Source: Bacteroidales bacterium UBA3754
GTDB taxonomy: Bacteria; Bacteroidota; Bacteroidia; Bacteroidales; UBA1715
Assembly (NCBI GenBank): GCA_002371705.1
Contig: DFGI01000083.1
Span: 42,831-106,830, forward strand
Direction: 5' to 3'
Length of the DNA: 64,000 nucleotides
Shown piece after piece: positions 27,211 through 34,970 of the stretch. Numbering within the stretch: the first letter of the stretch is position 1; every line of letters starts with the position of its first letter. The notes beneath the pieces were generated by a model, which did not search any database, was not told the origin of the DNA, and saw only the letters and a list, made by a program, of their open reading frames with translations. A program made the position numbers and the translations under genes.

Positions 27211-27240
27211 TGTAGAGATGCGATTAATCGCGTCTCTACA
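27211..27240 (+). repeat. 30-base palindromic dispersed repeat
   Basis: TGTAGAGATGCGATT and AATCGCGTCTCTACA form a 15-bp palindrome with a single A/C mismatch. The same palindrome is seen between genes in many bacteria, including Bacteroidota. It sits between ilvE and queD, 12 bases before the queD ATG, where it could form a terminator-like hairpin or hinder queD translation. Confidence 0.7.
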
Positions 27241-27252
27241 TTTTTATGAAAA

Positions 27253-27699
27253 ATGGCAAAAATTAGAATTACAAAAGAGTTCGTGTTTGATGCCGCGCAC
27301 AATCTTCCGCATTACGATGGAAAATGTAGGAACATTCACGGACATACATATAAATTATTGGTCACGTTGATTGGCGAACCATGTACCGACACACGTTCTC
27401 CGAAATGTGGTATGGTGCTTGATTTCAGCGATTTGAAGCAAGTTATCAAAGATTCTGTCGTTGACAAGTTCGACCATGCGTTGATTGTTTCCGCCGATGG
27501 AAATTTTGATTGCCTGAAACAATTTCAGGAAGATGGAAAGTTTGTGGAGGTTCCGTTTCAACCAACGTGCGAAAATCTTACGGCCTATATCGCTGAACAA
27601 TTATTGCTGAAATTGCCTGCAAATGTCCAGCTGTACAGTGTTCGGCTTTACGAGACTCCTACGTCGTACTCGGAGTGGGTTGTCACCGATAATCAATAA
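27253..27699 (+). CDS. queD: 6-carboxytetrahydropterin synthase QueD
   Basis: QueD makes 6-carboxytetrahydropterin from dihydroneopterin triphosphate in queuosine/7-deazaguanine synthesis. The 148-residue protein has the zinc histidines H16 (DAAHNL), H29 and H31 (IHGH), the catalytic Cys25 (GKCRNIHGH), and LDFSDLKQVI, DHALI and CENLTAYIAE motifs of the family. The other genes of the pathway are not adjacent. Confidence 0.93.
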   Translation: MAKIRITKEFVFDAAHNLPHYDGKCRNIHGHTYKLLVTLIGEPCTDTRSPKCGMVLDFSDLKQVIKDSVVDKFDHALIVSADGNFDCLKQFQEDGKFVEVPFQPTCENLTAYIAEQLLLKLPANVQLYSVRLYETPTSYSEWVVTDNQ

Positions 27700-27766
27700 A
27701 ATTTGTCGTTTTTAGAAATTTTTCCATCCCAAAAGCCTATCTTTGAAACTGGTTTAAAATCGGTTT

Positions 27767-29125
27767 ATGCGCGAGTTATTTTCGAGTCTTGATGTAATCG
27801 TTTCGATAGCCCTTATTTTTATTGTCTTCCTTGTTGTGCATAAGATTCAGGAGGATAATATTGATAGGTTTACGTATTATTCGCATCTCACCCGCGCCTT
27901 GTTACTCAAAATTTTCTTTGGAATTTGTTTTGCCTGCGTGTATATTTTTTACTATGATGGCGGCGATACGCAATATTATTTTACGGGAACACGCTCCATT
28001 GTGCGGATGGCGGAAAAGAATTTTGGCGCGTTTGTAAGGTTGCTTTTGGGCGAACGGACGCAGGAACTGCTCTCACTTTTTGATTGGCGAACAGGTTGGC
28101 CAACGTATTTCAAGGATGTGAACTCGTGGGCGGTATGTCGATTTACTGTGCCGTTCTACATACTTGGGTGCGGCACGTATTTGGGCACAACCATCGCGAT
28201 GGATGTCATTCTGTTTATACCAATTTGGAGATTTTATAGAATGTTGGTAAAAATGTACCCCGAAAATGCGACAATGATTGCAGTGTCTTTGCTCTACATC
28301 CCTTCGGTGCTGTTTTGGGGCTCTGGCTTGTTGAAAGACGTGTGGTGCATGGTCGGGATTTTCTCGATTTATACGGCGTGTTGGATGATTTTCTTCCGAA
28401 AAAAGAAAATTTTCAAGTTTGTCATCGTGTATTTGTTCTGGGCGTATATTCTTACCTCAATTCGTCCATATACGTTCTATACTGTGTTTGCCACAAGTAT
28501 TGCGTGGATAGGATTGCATTACCTTCGCTTGTTTAATAATAGGTTTGTGCAGGTTATTTTCTTTCCGTTTATGGCGCTTGTGATTGTTGGGATTTTTGCG
28601 ATTTTTATGGACAACATTTCCGATATTGCCGAAGGAAAATATGCCACCGTGGGCTCTATGATGGAGCAAGCGGTGATTATTCAGGATGACTTGAAACGTG
28701 ACTATTATGGCACGAACAGTTTCGACATTGGAGCATTTGACGCGACGGTGCCCGGAATGCTCAAGAAAATGCCACAGGCTTTACTCGCAGGATTGTTCCG
28801 ACCTTTTATATGGGAGGCACGGTCGCCGTTTATGATTTTGTCGGGACTCGAAAACTTTGTTGTCTTGCTGATTACAATTCTTTCGCTGTTTAAACTGCGG
28901 CTTTCATTTTTCAAGGCTTTTGCAAAAGATGAATTTTTGCTCAGTATCGCAATATTTGTGGTCGCATTCGGTTTCTTCATCGGCTTGACAATTGCGAACT
29001 TTGGCGCTTTGGTGCGGTACAGAATTGTTTTGTTCCCGTTTTTTGCCATTATTTTGTCCCGGTTATGGTATATCCAGCAACGGGAATTGGAGATGGAAGA
29101 AGAAGATTTAGAGGATACGAATTAA
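27767..29125 (+). CDS. Polytopic membrane protein of unknown function
   Basis: A 452-residue inner-membrane protein with about nine to ten hydrophobic segments and a strongly acidic tail (REL-EMEEEDLEDTN). Conserved-looking charged motifs lie in loops: YYDGGDTQYYF near residue 65, WGSGLLKDVW near 185 and RPYTFYTV near 230. The arrangement recalls GT-C glycosyltransferases or polysaccharide polymerases, with DGGDTQYYF possibly in the first periplasmic loop, but no family is firmly recognised. It stands alone between queD and trpB2. Confidence 0.6.
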   Translation: MRELFSSLDVIVSIALIFIVFLVVHKIQEDNIDRFTYYSHLTRALLLKIFFGICFACVYIFYYDGGDTQYYFTGTRSIVRMAEKNFGAFVRLLLGERTQELLSLFDWRTGWPTYFKDVNSWAVCRFTVPFYILGCGTYLGTTIAMDVILFIPIWRFYRMLVKMYPENATMIAVSLLYIPSVLFWGSGLLKDVWCMVGIFSIYTACWMIFFRKKKIFKFVIVYLFWAYILTSIRPYTFYTVFATSIAWIGLHYLRLFNNRFVQVIFFPFMALVIVGIFAIFMDNISDIAEGKYATVGSMMEQAVIIQDDLKRDYYGTNSFDIGAFDATVPGMLKKMPQALLAGLFRPFIWEARSPFMILSGLENFVVLLITILSLFKLRLSFFKAFAKDEFLLSIAIFVVAFGFFIGLTIANFGALVRYRIVLFPFFAIILSRLWYIQQRELEMEEEDLEDTN

Positions 29126-29190
29126 GAGATTGGAGTTGTGCTGTTCCTCTAATTTTTTCAAATTTTACTATGTGGTTTCCAATAATTTTG

Positions 29191-29198
29191 TATGTTTG
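29191..29198 (+). promoter_or_regulatory. -7 element of trp leader
   Basis: TATGTTTG fits TAnnTTTG and lies 17 bases before the leader-peptide ATG. A second possible box, TAATTTTG, lies at 29183-29190. No clear TTG -33 element was seen for either. Confidence 0.5.
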
Positions 29199-29215
29199 TG
29201 ACATAATTATTGAAA

Positions 29216-29260
29216 ATGAAAAATTTGATTTCTTATAACCGTTGGTGGTGGCGCTCCTAA
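29216..29260 (+). CDS. trpL: trp leader peptide (MKNLISYNRWWWRS)
   Basis: A 14-codon ORF with three consecutive TGG codons (29243-29251) close to its end, and a TAA at 29258-29260. It lies upstream of a tryptophan synthase beta gene, between a promoter-like box and a hairpin followed by a T tract. The Trp run is the hallmark of ribosome-mediated attenuation: scarce tryptophanyl-tRNA stalls the ribosome there. Too short to be found by ordinary gene calling. Confidence 0.88.
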   Translation: MKNLISYNRWWWRS

Positions 29261-29336
29261 TGTGAGGAGGGTCTAACGTTTATATGCTATCAAAGCTCAT
29301 ATAACCGCAAGCCTCCAAGAGACTTGCGGTTTTTTT
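29254..29336 (+). terminator. Tryptophan attenuator: pause, antiterminator and terminator hairpins
   Basis: Terminator: AACCGCAAG (29303-29311) pairs with CTTGCGGTT (29323-29331), 9 bp, overlapping a T tract at 29330-29336. Pause hairpin: CTCCT (29254-29258) with AGGAG (29265-29269), around the leader stop codon. Antiterminator: GGAGG (29266-29270) can pair with CCTCC (29312-29316), enclosing TTATATG (29280-29286)/CATATAA (29298-29304), which would block the 5' arm of the terminator. A ribosome stalled on the Trp codons would cover CTCCT and free GGAGG; one at the stop would cover both. Confidence 0.8.
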
Positions 29337-29371
29337 GTAGAATTATTTTGAAACATTAAAATTTACATACA

Positions 29372-30736
29372 ATGGAAAAACAAAAAAGATTTATTCTTCC
29401 AGAAAATGAAATACCTACACAATGGTATAACATAGTTGCGGATATGAAGACGAAACCTCTTCCAATGCTGAATCCGCAGACAAAAAAGCCTATCACGGTT
29501 GATGAAATGTCGGGCTTGTTCAACCGTGCGTGTTCCGAACAAGAATTGAATCAAACCGACGCTTGGTTTGATATTCCTGAACAAGTTCGCGACCTGTACA
29601 AATCGTACCGTTCAACGCCGTTGGTTCGTGCTTACGGATTGGAAAAAGCACTCGACACGCCTGCTCACATCTATTTCAAAAATGAAAGTGTGAGCCCTGT
29701 GGGTTCCCACAAATTGAACTCCGCCTTGGCTCAAGCATACTACTGCAAACAGGAAGGTGTGACAAATATTACCACCGAAACTGGTGCGGGACAATGGGGT
29801 GCCGCTCTTTCGTATGCGGCAAAAGCATTTGGATTGGAATTGGCCGTATTTATGGTAAAAGTAAGCTACAACCAAAAACCATACCGCCGTTCTATTATGC
29901 AAACATTTGGAGCACAAGTAATTGCGTCACCAAGTATGAGTACAAAAGCAGGTCGGAAAATCATTACCGAAAATCCTAATTATCAAGGTAGTCTTGGAAC
30001 CGCTATTTCCGAAGCAGTGGAGTTGGCTATGCAAGTGCCAAACTGCAAATATGTGCTTGGTAGCGTGTTGAACCACGTTACGTTGCACCAAACTGTAATC
30101 GGTCTTGAAGCAGAGAAACAAATGGCTATGGCCGGTGAATATCCCGATATGGTTATTGCTTGTTTCGGCGGTGGTTCAAACTTTGGCGGACTGTCGTTCC
30201 CATTTATGCGTCACAACTTGGTTGACGGCAAAAAAACGGTGTTCCTTGCCGCAGAACCAGCATCGTGTCCGAAACTGACACGAGGTGTTTTCCAATATGA
30301 TTTTGGCGATGAGGCAGGTTACACGCCAATGTTGCCAATGTTCACATTGGGACACAACTTTGCTCCTGCGCACATTCACGCCGGCGGTCTTCGTTACCAC
30401 GGTGCGGGAACAATTGTGAGCCAGTTGATTAAGGACGGTATGATGAAAGGCGTTGACATTCCACAACTGGAATCATTCCAAGCTGCATCGTTGTTCGCAC
30501 AAACAGAAGGAATCATTCCTGCTCCGGAATCAGCACACGCGATTGCGGCTACCATCCGCGAAGCAAACAAATGCAAGGAAGAAGGTGTTAAGAAAACTAT
30601 CTTGTTCAACCTTTCTGGCCACGGATTGATTGACATGACGGCTTACGACCAATATCTTGCAGGCGATTTGACCAACTACGAATTGCCGGACGAGATTATC
30701 AAAGAAAATGTTTCTACATTGGAAAAGATAATCTAA
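29372..30736 (+). CDS. trpB: Tryptophan synthase beta chain, TrpB2 type
   Basis: The 454-residue length and N-terminal extension mark the TrpB2 subfamily, which makes tryptophan from indole and serine without being tightly coupled to TrpA. The PLP lysine is K114 in GSHKLNSA; TETGAGQWG and the phosphate-binding CFGGGSNFGG follow. SYNQKPYRRSIMQTFGA, typical of TrpB2, is also present. The trp leader and attenuator directly upstream show that it is controlled by charged tRNA-Trp as a single-gene unit, since a strong terminator follows. Role as indole salvage enzyme or sole TrpB cannot be decided here. Confidence 0.94.
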   Translation: MEKQKRFILPENEIPTQWYNIVADMKTKPLPMLNPQTKKPITVDEMSGLFNRACSEQELNQTDAWFDIPEQVRDLYKSYRSTPLVRAYGLEKALDTPAHIYFKNESVSPVGSHKLNSALAQAYYCKQEGVTNITTETGAGQWGAALSYAAKAFGLELAVFMVKVSYNQKPYRRSIMQTFGAQVIASPSMSTKAGRKIITENPNYQGSLGTAISEAVELAMQVPNCKYVLGSVLNHVTLHQTVIGLEAEKQMAMAGEYPDMVIACFGGGSNFGGLSFPFMRHNLVDGKKTVFLAAEPASCPKLTRGVFQYDFGDEAGYTPMLPMFTLGHNFAPAHIHAGGLRYHGAGTIVSQLIKDGMMKGVDIPQLESFQAASLFAQTEGIIPAPESAHAIAATIREANKCKEEGVKKTILFNLSGHGLIDMTAYDQYLAGDLTNYELPDEIIKENVSTLEKII

Positions 30737-30760
30737 AACGTTCCCAAATAAAAATTTTTG

Positions 30761-30796
30761 AAAACGCTTTCCCACTTTGATGGGGAAGCGTTTTTG
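30761..30796 (+). terminator. Intrinsic terminator after trpB
   Basis: AAAACGCTTTCCC and GGGGAAGCGTTTT form a 13-bp stem (one G-T pair) with an eight-base loop, followed by TTTTTGTTTTTT. It closes the trpB transcript. Confidence 0.9.
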
Positions 30797-30870
30797 TTTT
30801 TTCGCTGAAGAAAGAATTGAAGATAAATTCCGTTTAACTTCGCTTTTTTGAAACTCTGGCATTGCCCTTG

Positions 30871-30900
30871 TTGTTTGTTTTGAATTTATTAGTATCTTTG
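30871..30900 (+). promoter_or_regulatory. Promoter of lipoprotein-VTC operon
   Basis: TTG (30871-30873), 19-base spacer, TATCTTTG (30893-30900): a full match to the Bacteroidota consensus, about 17 bases before the first ATG of a five-gene run. Confidence 0.75.
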
Positions 30901-30916
30901 GCAACTGATAAATTTT

Positions 30917-31666
30917 ATGTTTATGCAAACAATAAAGATTTCGTTGTTCGTTTTTGCGTTGGGATTGCTTCTTTCGTGCACGCCTGACGAGGGTAAGGGC
31001 GGACTTGCTTCAATAGAGGGCGTTGTGATGGTTCAGAATCGTAACTCGCTACAGGAAAATTCGGGATCACCCTATCCAGCAACTGATTGCGACGTATATA
31101 TTTCCTATGGAAACTCAGGACTCGCCGACGACAAAACGCGTACAAGCCACAATGGTATCTATCAGTTCAGCAATCTCACCAAGGGTGATTATACCGTGTT
31201 TGTATATTCCGACGACACGCTCTCAAATGCAAAATATCCACGATTGACGTTTTCCCAGTCTGTTTCGCTTGATAGCAAAAAAGATGAAGCAAAAGCTGAT
31301 AAATTCACCATTTACAGACACATGGACTATGATGATGGCAATGGTGTGGCAATCGGCAATGTGAAAGAATATATTTGTGCCACGGTAGGAACGCTCACTT
31401 CGATTGAGGACAGCATTCCTTCGCAGGAAACTTCAGTGTATCTTCAGTTTGAAAACAGTGATGAAATACTTGAACGATATCGGACCGATGCGAATGGAAA
31501 GTTCACCATTTCGAAATTAATTCCAGGAAAATATCGGGTATATGCGCTGAGCGAGGAAAGTAAAATTCCCGCCGACCCGCAAACCGCAAGCTACAAACAT
31601 TTTGAAATAACCGACAACTCGTCAACTGTTGTCATTCCAGAAATAACAATTAAAAATTTTAAATAA
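30917..31666 (+). CDS. Lipoprotein with two Cna-B/carboxypeptidase-regulatory-like repeats
   Basis: A 249-residue lipoprotein: ATG 30917 or 30923, signal ending in LLLSC (about Cys21 from the first ATG). The mature part holds two similar beta-sandwich repeats that end in NGIYQFSNLTKGDYTVFVYSDD (first) and NGKFTISKLIPGKYRVYALSEE (second), the F-xx-L-xxGxY-x-V-x pattern of transthyretin-like or Cna-B domains. First gene of an operon with a YD-like protein, a VTC-domain protein, DUF4956 and DUF2490. Role unknown, probably at the cell surface. Confidence 0.7.
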   Translation: MFMQTIKISLFVFALGLLLSCTPDEGKGGLASIEGVVMVQNRNSLQENSGSPYPATDCDVYISYGNSGLADDKTRTSHNGIYQFSNLTKGDYTVFVYSDDTLSNAKYPRLTFSQSVSLDSKKDEAKADKFTIYRHMDYDDGNGVAIGNVKEYICATVGTLTSIEDSIPSQETSVYLQFENSDEILERYRTDANGKFTISKLIPGKYRVYALSEESKIPADPQTASYKHFEITDNSSTVVIPEITIKNFK

Positions 31667-31674
31667 ACACAACT

Positions 31675-32070
31675 ATGAAAATTACACACACATTTTTATG
31701 TCTTGCCACTGGTCTGTGTATCAGTGCCGCTGTTTCAGCACAAACAGGCGAAGTAAAGACCAGAACTGTTTATGAAGTTGATTCAAAGGGAAAGAAAATT
31801 CTTGATTCAAAGGAAGAGCGTGACGACCGGGGACGTGTTGTGAAACGCTATGAATACGATGAATACGGCGATTTGAAAAAATACTATGTGTACGAATACA
31901 AAGGCAAAAAAGAGACTGCCGAATATGAATATTCCCCTTCGGGAAAACTCAAGGAAAAAGCAGTGTATGAATACAACGAAGCTGGAAAACGTACCGCAAA
32001 AGTATATTACGACGCTGCAGGAAAACAAATTAAAAAGAAAGTGTACGAATACACGTATTACGCTGACTAA
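31675..32070 (+). CDS. Small exported YD/MORN-like repeat protein
   Basis: A 131-residue protein with a signal peptide (MKITHTFLCLATGLCISAAV, then SAQ) and a very regular, charged repeat: VYE/YEY followed by D/N-x-x-G-(K/D)-x-K-K, about every 17 residues (YEYDEYGDLKKY, YEYSPSGKLKEK, YEYNEAGKRTAK, YYDAAGKQIKKK). This is the YD/RHS-type or MORN-like antiparallel pattern. Its stop overlaps the next ATG (TAATG). The function of such small repeat proteins is not known. Confidence 0.65.
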   Translation: MKITHTFLCLATGLCISAAVSAQTGEVKTRTVYEVDSKGKKILDSKEERDDRGRVVKRYEYDEYGDLKKYYVYEYKGKKETAEYEYSPSGKLKEKAVYEYNEAGKRTAKVYYDAAGKQIKKKVYEYTYYAD

Positions 32071-32828
32071 TGGCTGATGCGGTAGAAATAATAATTGACG
32101 CAATGCGTCCAATTTCGTTGGACGAAATGGATTCTGTGAAGTTGCAGAACCGCACCGACACGAAATATGTGTTCAGTCGGACGCAACTGCCGGATGTGTT
32201 GGCGGAAATCGCACCAAATTATGCGGTGCTGCACATCAACGGCACACCGTACCAAAAATACCGAACAACGTATTTCGACACCGCCGACGACAAAATGTAC
32301 ATTGCACACCAAAACGGGAAACTGAACCGCTACAAAGTCCGCCATAGAACGTATCTTTCAACTGGAGCGGAATATCTTGAAATAAAATTCAAGAACAACA
32401 AGCGGAGAACAAAAAAGAAACGTATTGCGTTTCCATTCTCAAGCCCACTGATGGAGGCGAACAATTTTATCACGAAAAATTGTCCATTCTCTGGCGAAGA
32501 ATTGTTCCCCAAAACATTGGTGGAATATTCACGCATCACATTGGTTGACTTGGTTCACGGCGAACGTTGCACAGTTGACACAGATTTGATGGTAACCAAT
32601 TGTGTGACAGGCGAAAAAGCCGATTTTGGACATATTTGCATTATAGAATTGAAGCGCGACAAATGCAGTGCTGTTTCATTTATGAAAAGCTCATTGCTGA
32701 AAAACAGAATTTTCCAGCGAGGAATGAGCAAATATGCAATTGGAACCGCTGTGGTTTATAAAAACATAAAGAAAAATAGATTCAAGAAAAAAATCAGATA
32801 TATAGAAAAATTAAAGTACAAAAAATAA
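32070..32828 (+). CDS. VTC domain (polyphosphate polymerase-like) protein
   Basis: The 252-residue protein belongs to the VTC/CYTH tunnel fold of triphosphate-using enzymes; in yeast Vtc4 this domain makes polyphosphate. Visible signatures are NRTDTKYVFSRTQLP (start of the fold), the basic KYRTTYFDTADDKMY and NRYKVRHRTYL strands with inward Arg/Lys, EYLEIKFKNN and the closing CIIELKRDK. A basic tail (KNIKKNRFKKKIRY) could bind a membrane or polyphosphate. It is coupled by stop-start overlap to the preceding gene and followed after five bases by DUF4956, its usual partner in bacteria. Activity is inferred. Confidence 0.85.
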   Translation: MADAVEIIIDAMRPISLDEMDSVKLQNRTDTKYVFSRTQLPDVLAEIAPNYAVLHINGTPYQKYRTTYFDTADDKMYIAHQNGKLNRYKVRHRTYLSTGAEYLEIKFKNNKRRTKKKRIAFPFSSPLMEANNFITKNCPFSGEELFPKTLVEYSRITLVDLVHGERCTVDTDLMVTNCVTGEKADFGHICIIELKRDKCSAVSFMKSSLLKNRIFQRGMSKYAIGTAVVYKNIKKNRFKKKIRYIEKLKYKK

Positions 32829-32833
32829 TAGAT

Positions 32834-33478
32834 ATGGAAGAACTTTTTGGAATCGCACTTATTGATGTGCCATCATTTTGGGAATTATTAGTCCGTTTCG
32901 CATTCAACTTTCTGATAGTGTATGTAATCAGCCGTTGTTTGTACTATCCAGCAACACGACGTCGTGATTTCTTGTTTACTTACATTTTGATTTCCACAAT
33001 CGTGTTCTTGTTGTGTTTCTTGTTGGGAAATGTAAAAATTCAAGTCGGTTTTGCGCTTGGTTTGTTTGCAATATTCGGAATTATCCGTTACCGTACGGAA
33101 TTGATGCCAATCAAGGAAATGACGTATTTGTTCCTTGTAATTGGTGTTTCGGTTATCAATGCGTTGTCTAACAAGAAGGTAAGTTATGCGGAGTTGTTGT
33201 TTACAAACTTTGCAATTCTTACTGTTGCGTTCATTCTTGAAAGAGTTTGGATGATTAAGCACGAATCGCGCAAACGTATTAAATACGACAACATCGCATT
33301 GGTAAAACCAGAGCATTACGATGAACTGAAAGCTGATTTGGAAAAACGTACTGGTTTGAAAATTGATCGTTTTGAAGTTGGCGACATCAACTATTTGACT
33401 GATTCTACCTGGATTCAAATCTATTACTACGAGCAGGACAACAGCGAAAATAACATGTCGGACGTACACGATGCGTAG
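32834..33478 (+). CDS. DUF4956 membrane protein
   Basis: A 214-residue protein with four hydrophobic helices (about residues 15-125) and a cytoplasmic C-terminal domain. The helix-connecting motif GLFAIFGIIRYRTELMPIKEMTYLFLVIG is the DUF4956 signature (IxRYRT...IKEMTYLF). It lies between the VTC gene and DUF2490, the standard arrangement of VTC/DUF4956 loci, and probably anchors or channels the product of the VTC enzyme. Exact role unknown. Confidence 0.88.
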   Translation: MEELFGIALIDVPSFWELLVRFAFNFLIVYVISRCLYYPATRRRDFLFTYILISTIVFLLCFLLGNVKIQVGFALGLFAIFGIIRYRTELMPIKEMTYLFLVIGVSVINALSNKKVSYAELLFTNFAILTVAFILERVWMIKHESRKRIKYDNIALVKPEHYDELKADLEKRTGLKIDRFEVGDINYLTDSTWIQIYYYEQDNSENNMSDVHDA

Positions 33479-34135
33479 ATGAAACGATTTACGCTCATAG
33501 TGTTGGCTTGTCTGTCGGGAATTCTTGTTTCCGCCCAAACAAAATCTTTTCAGATTTGGACAGGAATAGGTGTTTCGTACGAACTTTCAAAAAAAATATC
33601 GTTTGATTTTGAAACGGAAACCCGTTTCCAGCAAGCCAGCAAAACACTCAAGCAAGCTGCCGTGAGCGTTGGCGCACGATATGCTATCACCAAACCCCTC
33701 TATGTGGGCGTAAGCTACGAGTTTGCCGACAAGTACAAGAAAAATGGCTATTTCCCTGTAAACACATTTGTCGCAAATCTTGGATACAAAAGGAAATTGG
33801 GCGATTTTAGACTTGGCGTTCAAACAAAGTTGACGATAGAAAAGAATTCCTACATAAAAAATCCCGAAGACATTTATCCCGAGTGGAAGCAGAAAAATAA
33901 AATCAAATTGGGATATGCGAAGTACAAACGCATCAAGCCGTCGATTGCCGTTGAAACCTACCATCCTTTGGAAGCAGGAGCAAACTATCGCATATCAACA
34001 GTGAAATACAGTGCGAACTGCACGTTGGGATTCCGCAAGGGCATTGATTTCACAGCTGGCTATATGTTTCGCCACGAAATCGACAAATGTGAATACATTT
34101 CAATTTGCACGTTGGGACTAAGTAAGAGTTTCTAA
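33479..34135 (+). CDS. DUF2490 outer-membrane barrel protein
   Basis: A 218-residue exported protein (signal MKRFTLIVLACLSGILVSAQ) with alternating beta strands of the DUF2490 family (FQIWTGIGVSYELSKKISFDFE at the start) and a C-terminal aromatic residue (GLSKSF), as expected of an outer-membrane barrel. Its ATG follows the DUF4956 stop with no gap. It ends the operon; its 3' end overlaps the convergent EI24 gene by 18 bases. Confidence 0.75.
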   Translation: MKRFTLIVLACLSGILVSAQTKSFQIWTGIGVSYELSKKISFDFETETRFQQASKTLKQAAVSVGARYAITKPLYVGVSYEFADKYKKNGYFPVNTFVANLGYKRKLGDFRLGVQTKLTIEKNSYIKNPEDIYPEWKQKNKIKLGYAKYKRIKPSIAVETYHPLEAGANYRISTVKYSANCTLGFRKGIDFTAGYMFRHEIDKCEYISICTLGLSKSF

Positions 34136-34870
34136 CACGCTTTCGCGTTCAATCACGTCAATTGTGGCGGCAACTGTGGAAACAATTGCGACAATAGCCG
34201 ACAAAAATGGTCCAATAATCGGAATATACAGCATGAGAGCAAATACACAGCCGTGTCCACACGCTGTTCCTTTTCTGCTTTTTACCCAGTTAACACTTTG
34301 ATGCACAGTGAATTTCCGACGCTCGTTTGTGTAGTCCATAAACGAAAATCCATAGAAATATGCCGATACAAGAAAAACCAAAATTGAGCCAATGCCGAGC
34401 GATAAGAATGGTCCGGCAATTGGAATGAATGTACACAAAAATAGCACAATACCAACTACAATTTCCATTAACGAATTGCGGACAGCCAACGCAATTCCGC
34501 GTACCACATCTTTGCAGAATTGACACAGATTAAAGGGATAATCGTTGAGGTTTAAGATTTTTTCTGTTTTTTCGGAAACGTATGCCAAAAATGGACTCAT
34601 CACGATTACAACCACATAGCCGCCCCATAATCCTATGAGTATGAAAAACAAAATGCGAAGCAATATTGCAAGTAACGGCACTTCCAAACCCAGTACGTGG
34701 TCAGATAGCAAAGCGGCAAGTTCCCCGATAGAATAAAATCCCACAATATTCAACACTATGAATAAAAGTAACGGCACAAACAACGTCCAAACCATTTGGT
34801 TGTCTATGATAAAACGTACCGCACGGAATTGCAACGATATAGCCCGAAAGAAATCATCCACTATCGACAT
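34118..34870 (-). CDS. EI24/CysZ-like membrane protein
   Basis: A 250-residue membrane protein with four to five hydrophobic helices and the EI24 features LWGGYVVVIVMSPFLAYVSEKTE, the amphipathic FIPIAGPFLSLG and SFMDYTNERRKFTVHQSVNWVKSRKG. CysZ members transport sulfate; other EI24 proteins have unknown substrates, and no sulfur genes are near. The frame is open to 34915, but a complete minus-strand promoter lies between (34896-34926), so the ATG at 34870 (MSIVDDFFRAISLQ) is chosen. Confidence 0.82.
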   Translation of the reverse strand: MSIVDDFFRAISLQFRAVRFIIDNQMVWTLFVPLLLFIVLNIVGFYSIGELAALLSDHVLGLEVPLLAILLRILFFILIGLWGGYVVVIVMSPFLAYVSEKTEKILNLNDYPFNLCQFCKDVVRGIALAVRNSLMEIVVGIVLFLCTFIPIAGPFLSLGIGSILVFLVSAYFYGFSFMDYTNERRKFTVHQSVNWVKSRKGTACGHGCVFALMLYIPIIGPFLSAIVAIVSTVAATIDVIERESVLETLT

Positions 34871-34895
34871 TGTATCAAAAACTGATTTATTGTTA

Positions 34896-34926
34896 CAAAA
34901 GTATAATTTTCTCATACATAGAACAA
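34896..34926 (-). promoter_or_regulatory. Promoter of EI24 gene
   Basis: Minus-strand TTG (34926-34924), 20-base spacer and TACTTTTG (34903-34896). It rules out the upstream in-frame ATG at 34915 as the translation start. Confidence 0.75.
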
Positions 34927-34943
34927 TTATCGTAGTGTTTTAG

Positions 34944-34951
34944 TATTTTTG
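34944..34951 (+). promoter_or_regulatory. purB -7 element
   Basis: TATTTTTG, 19 bases before the purB ATG; no clear -33 TTG. The site is back to back with the EI24 promoter. Confidence 0.5.
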
Positions 34952-34970
34952 CAACACAAAACAAAAAGAT

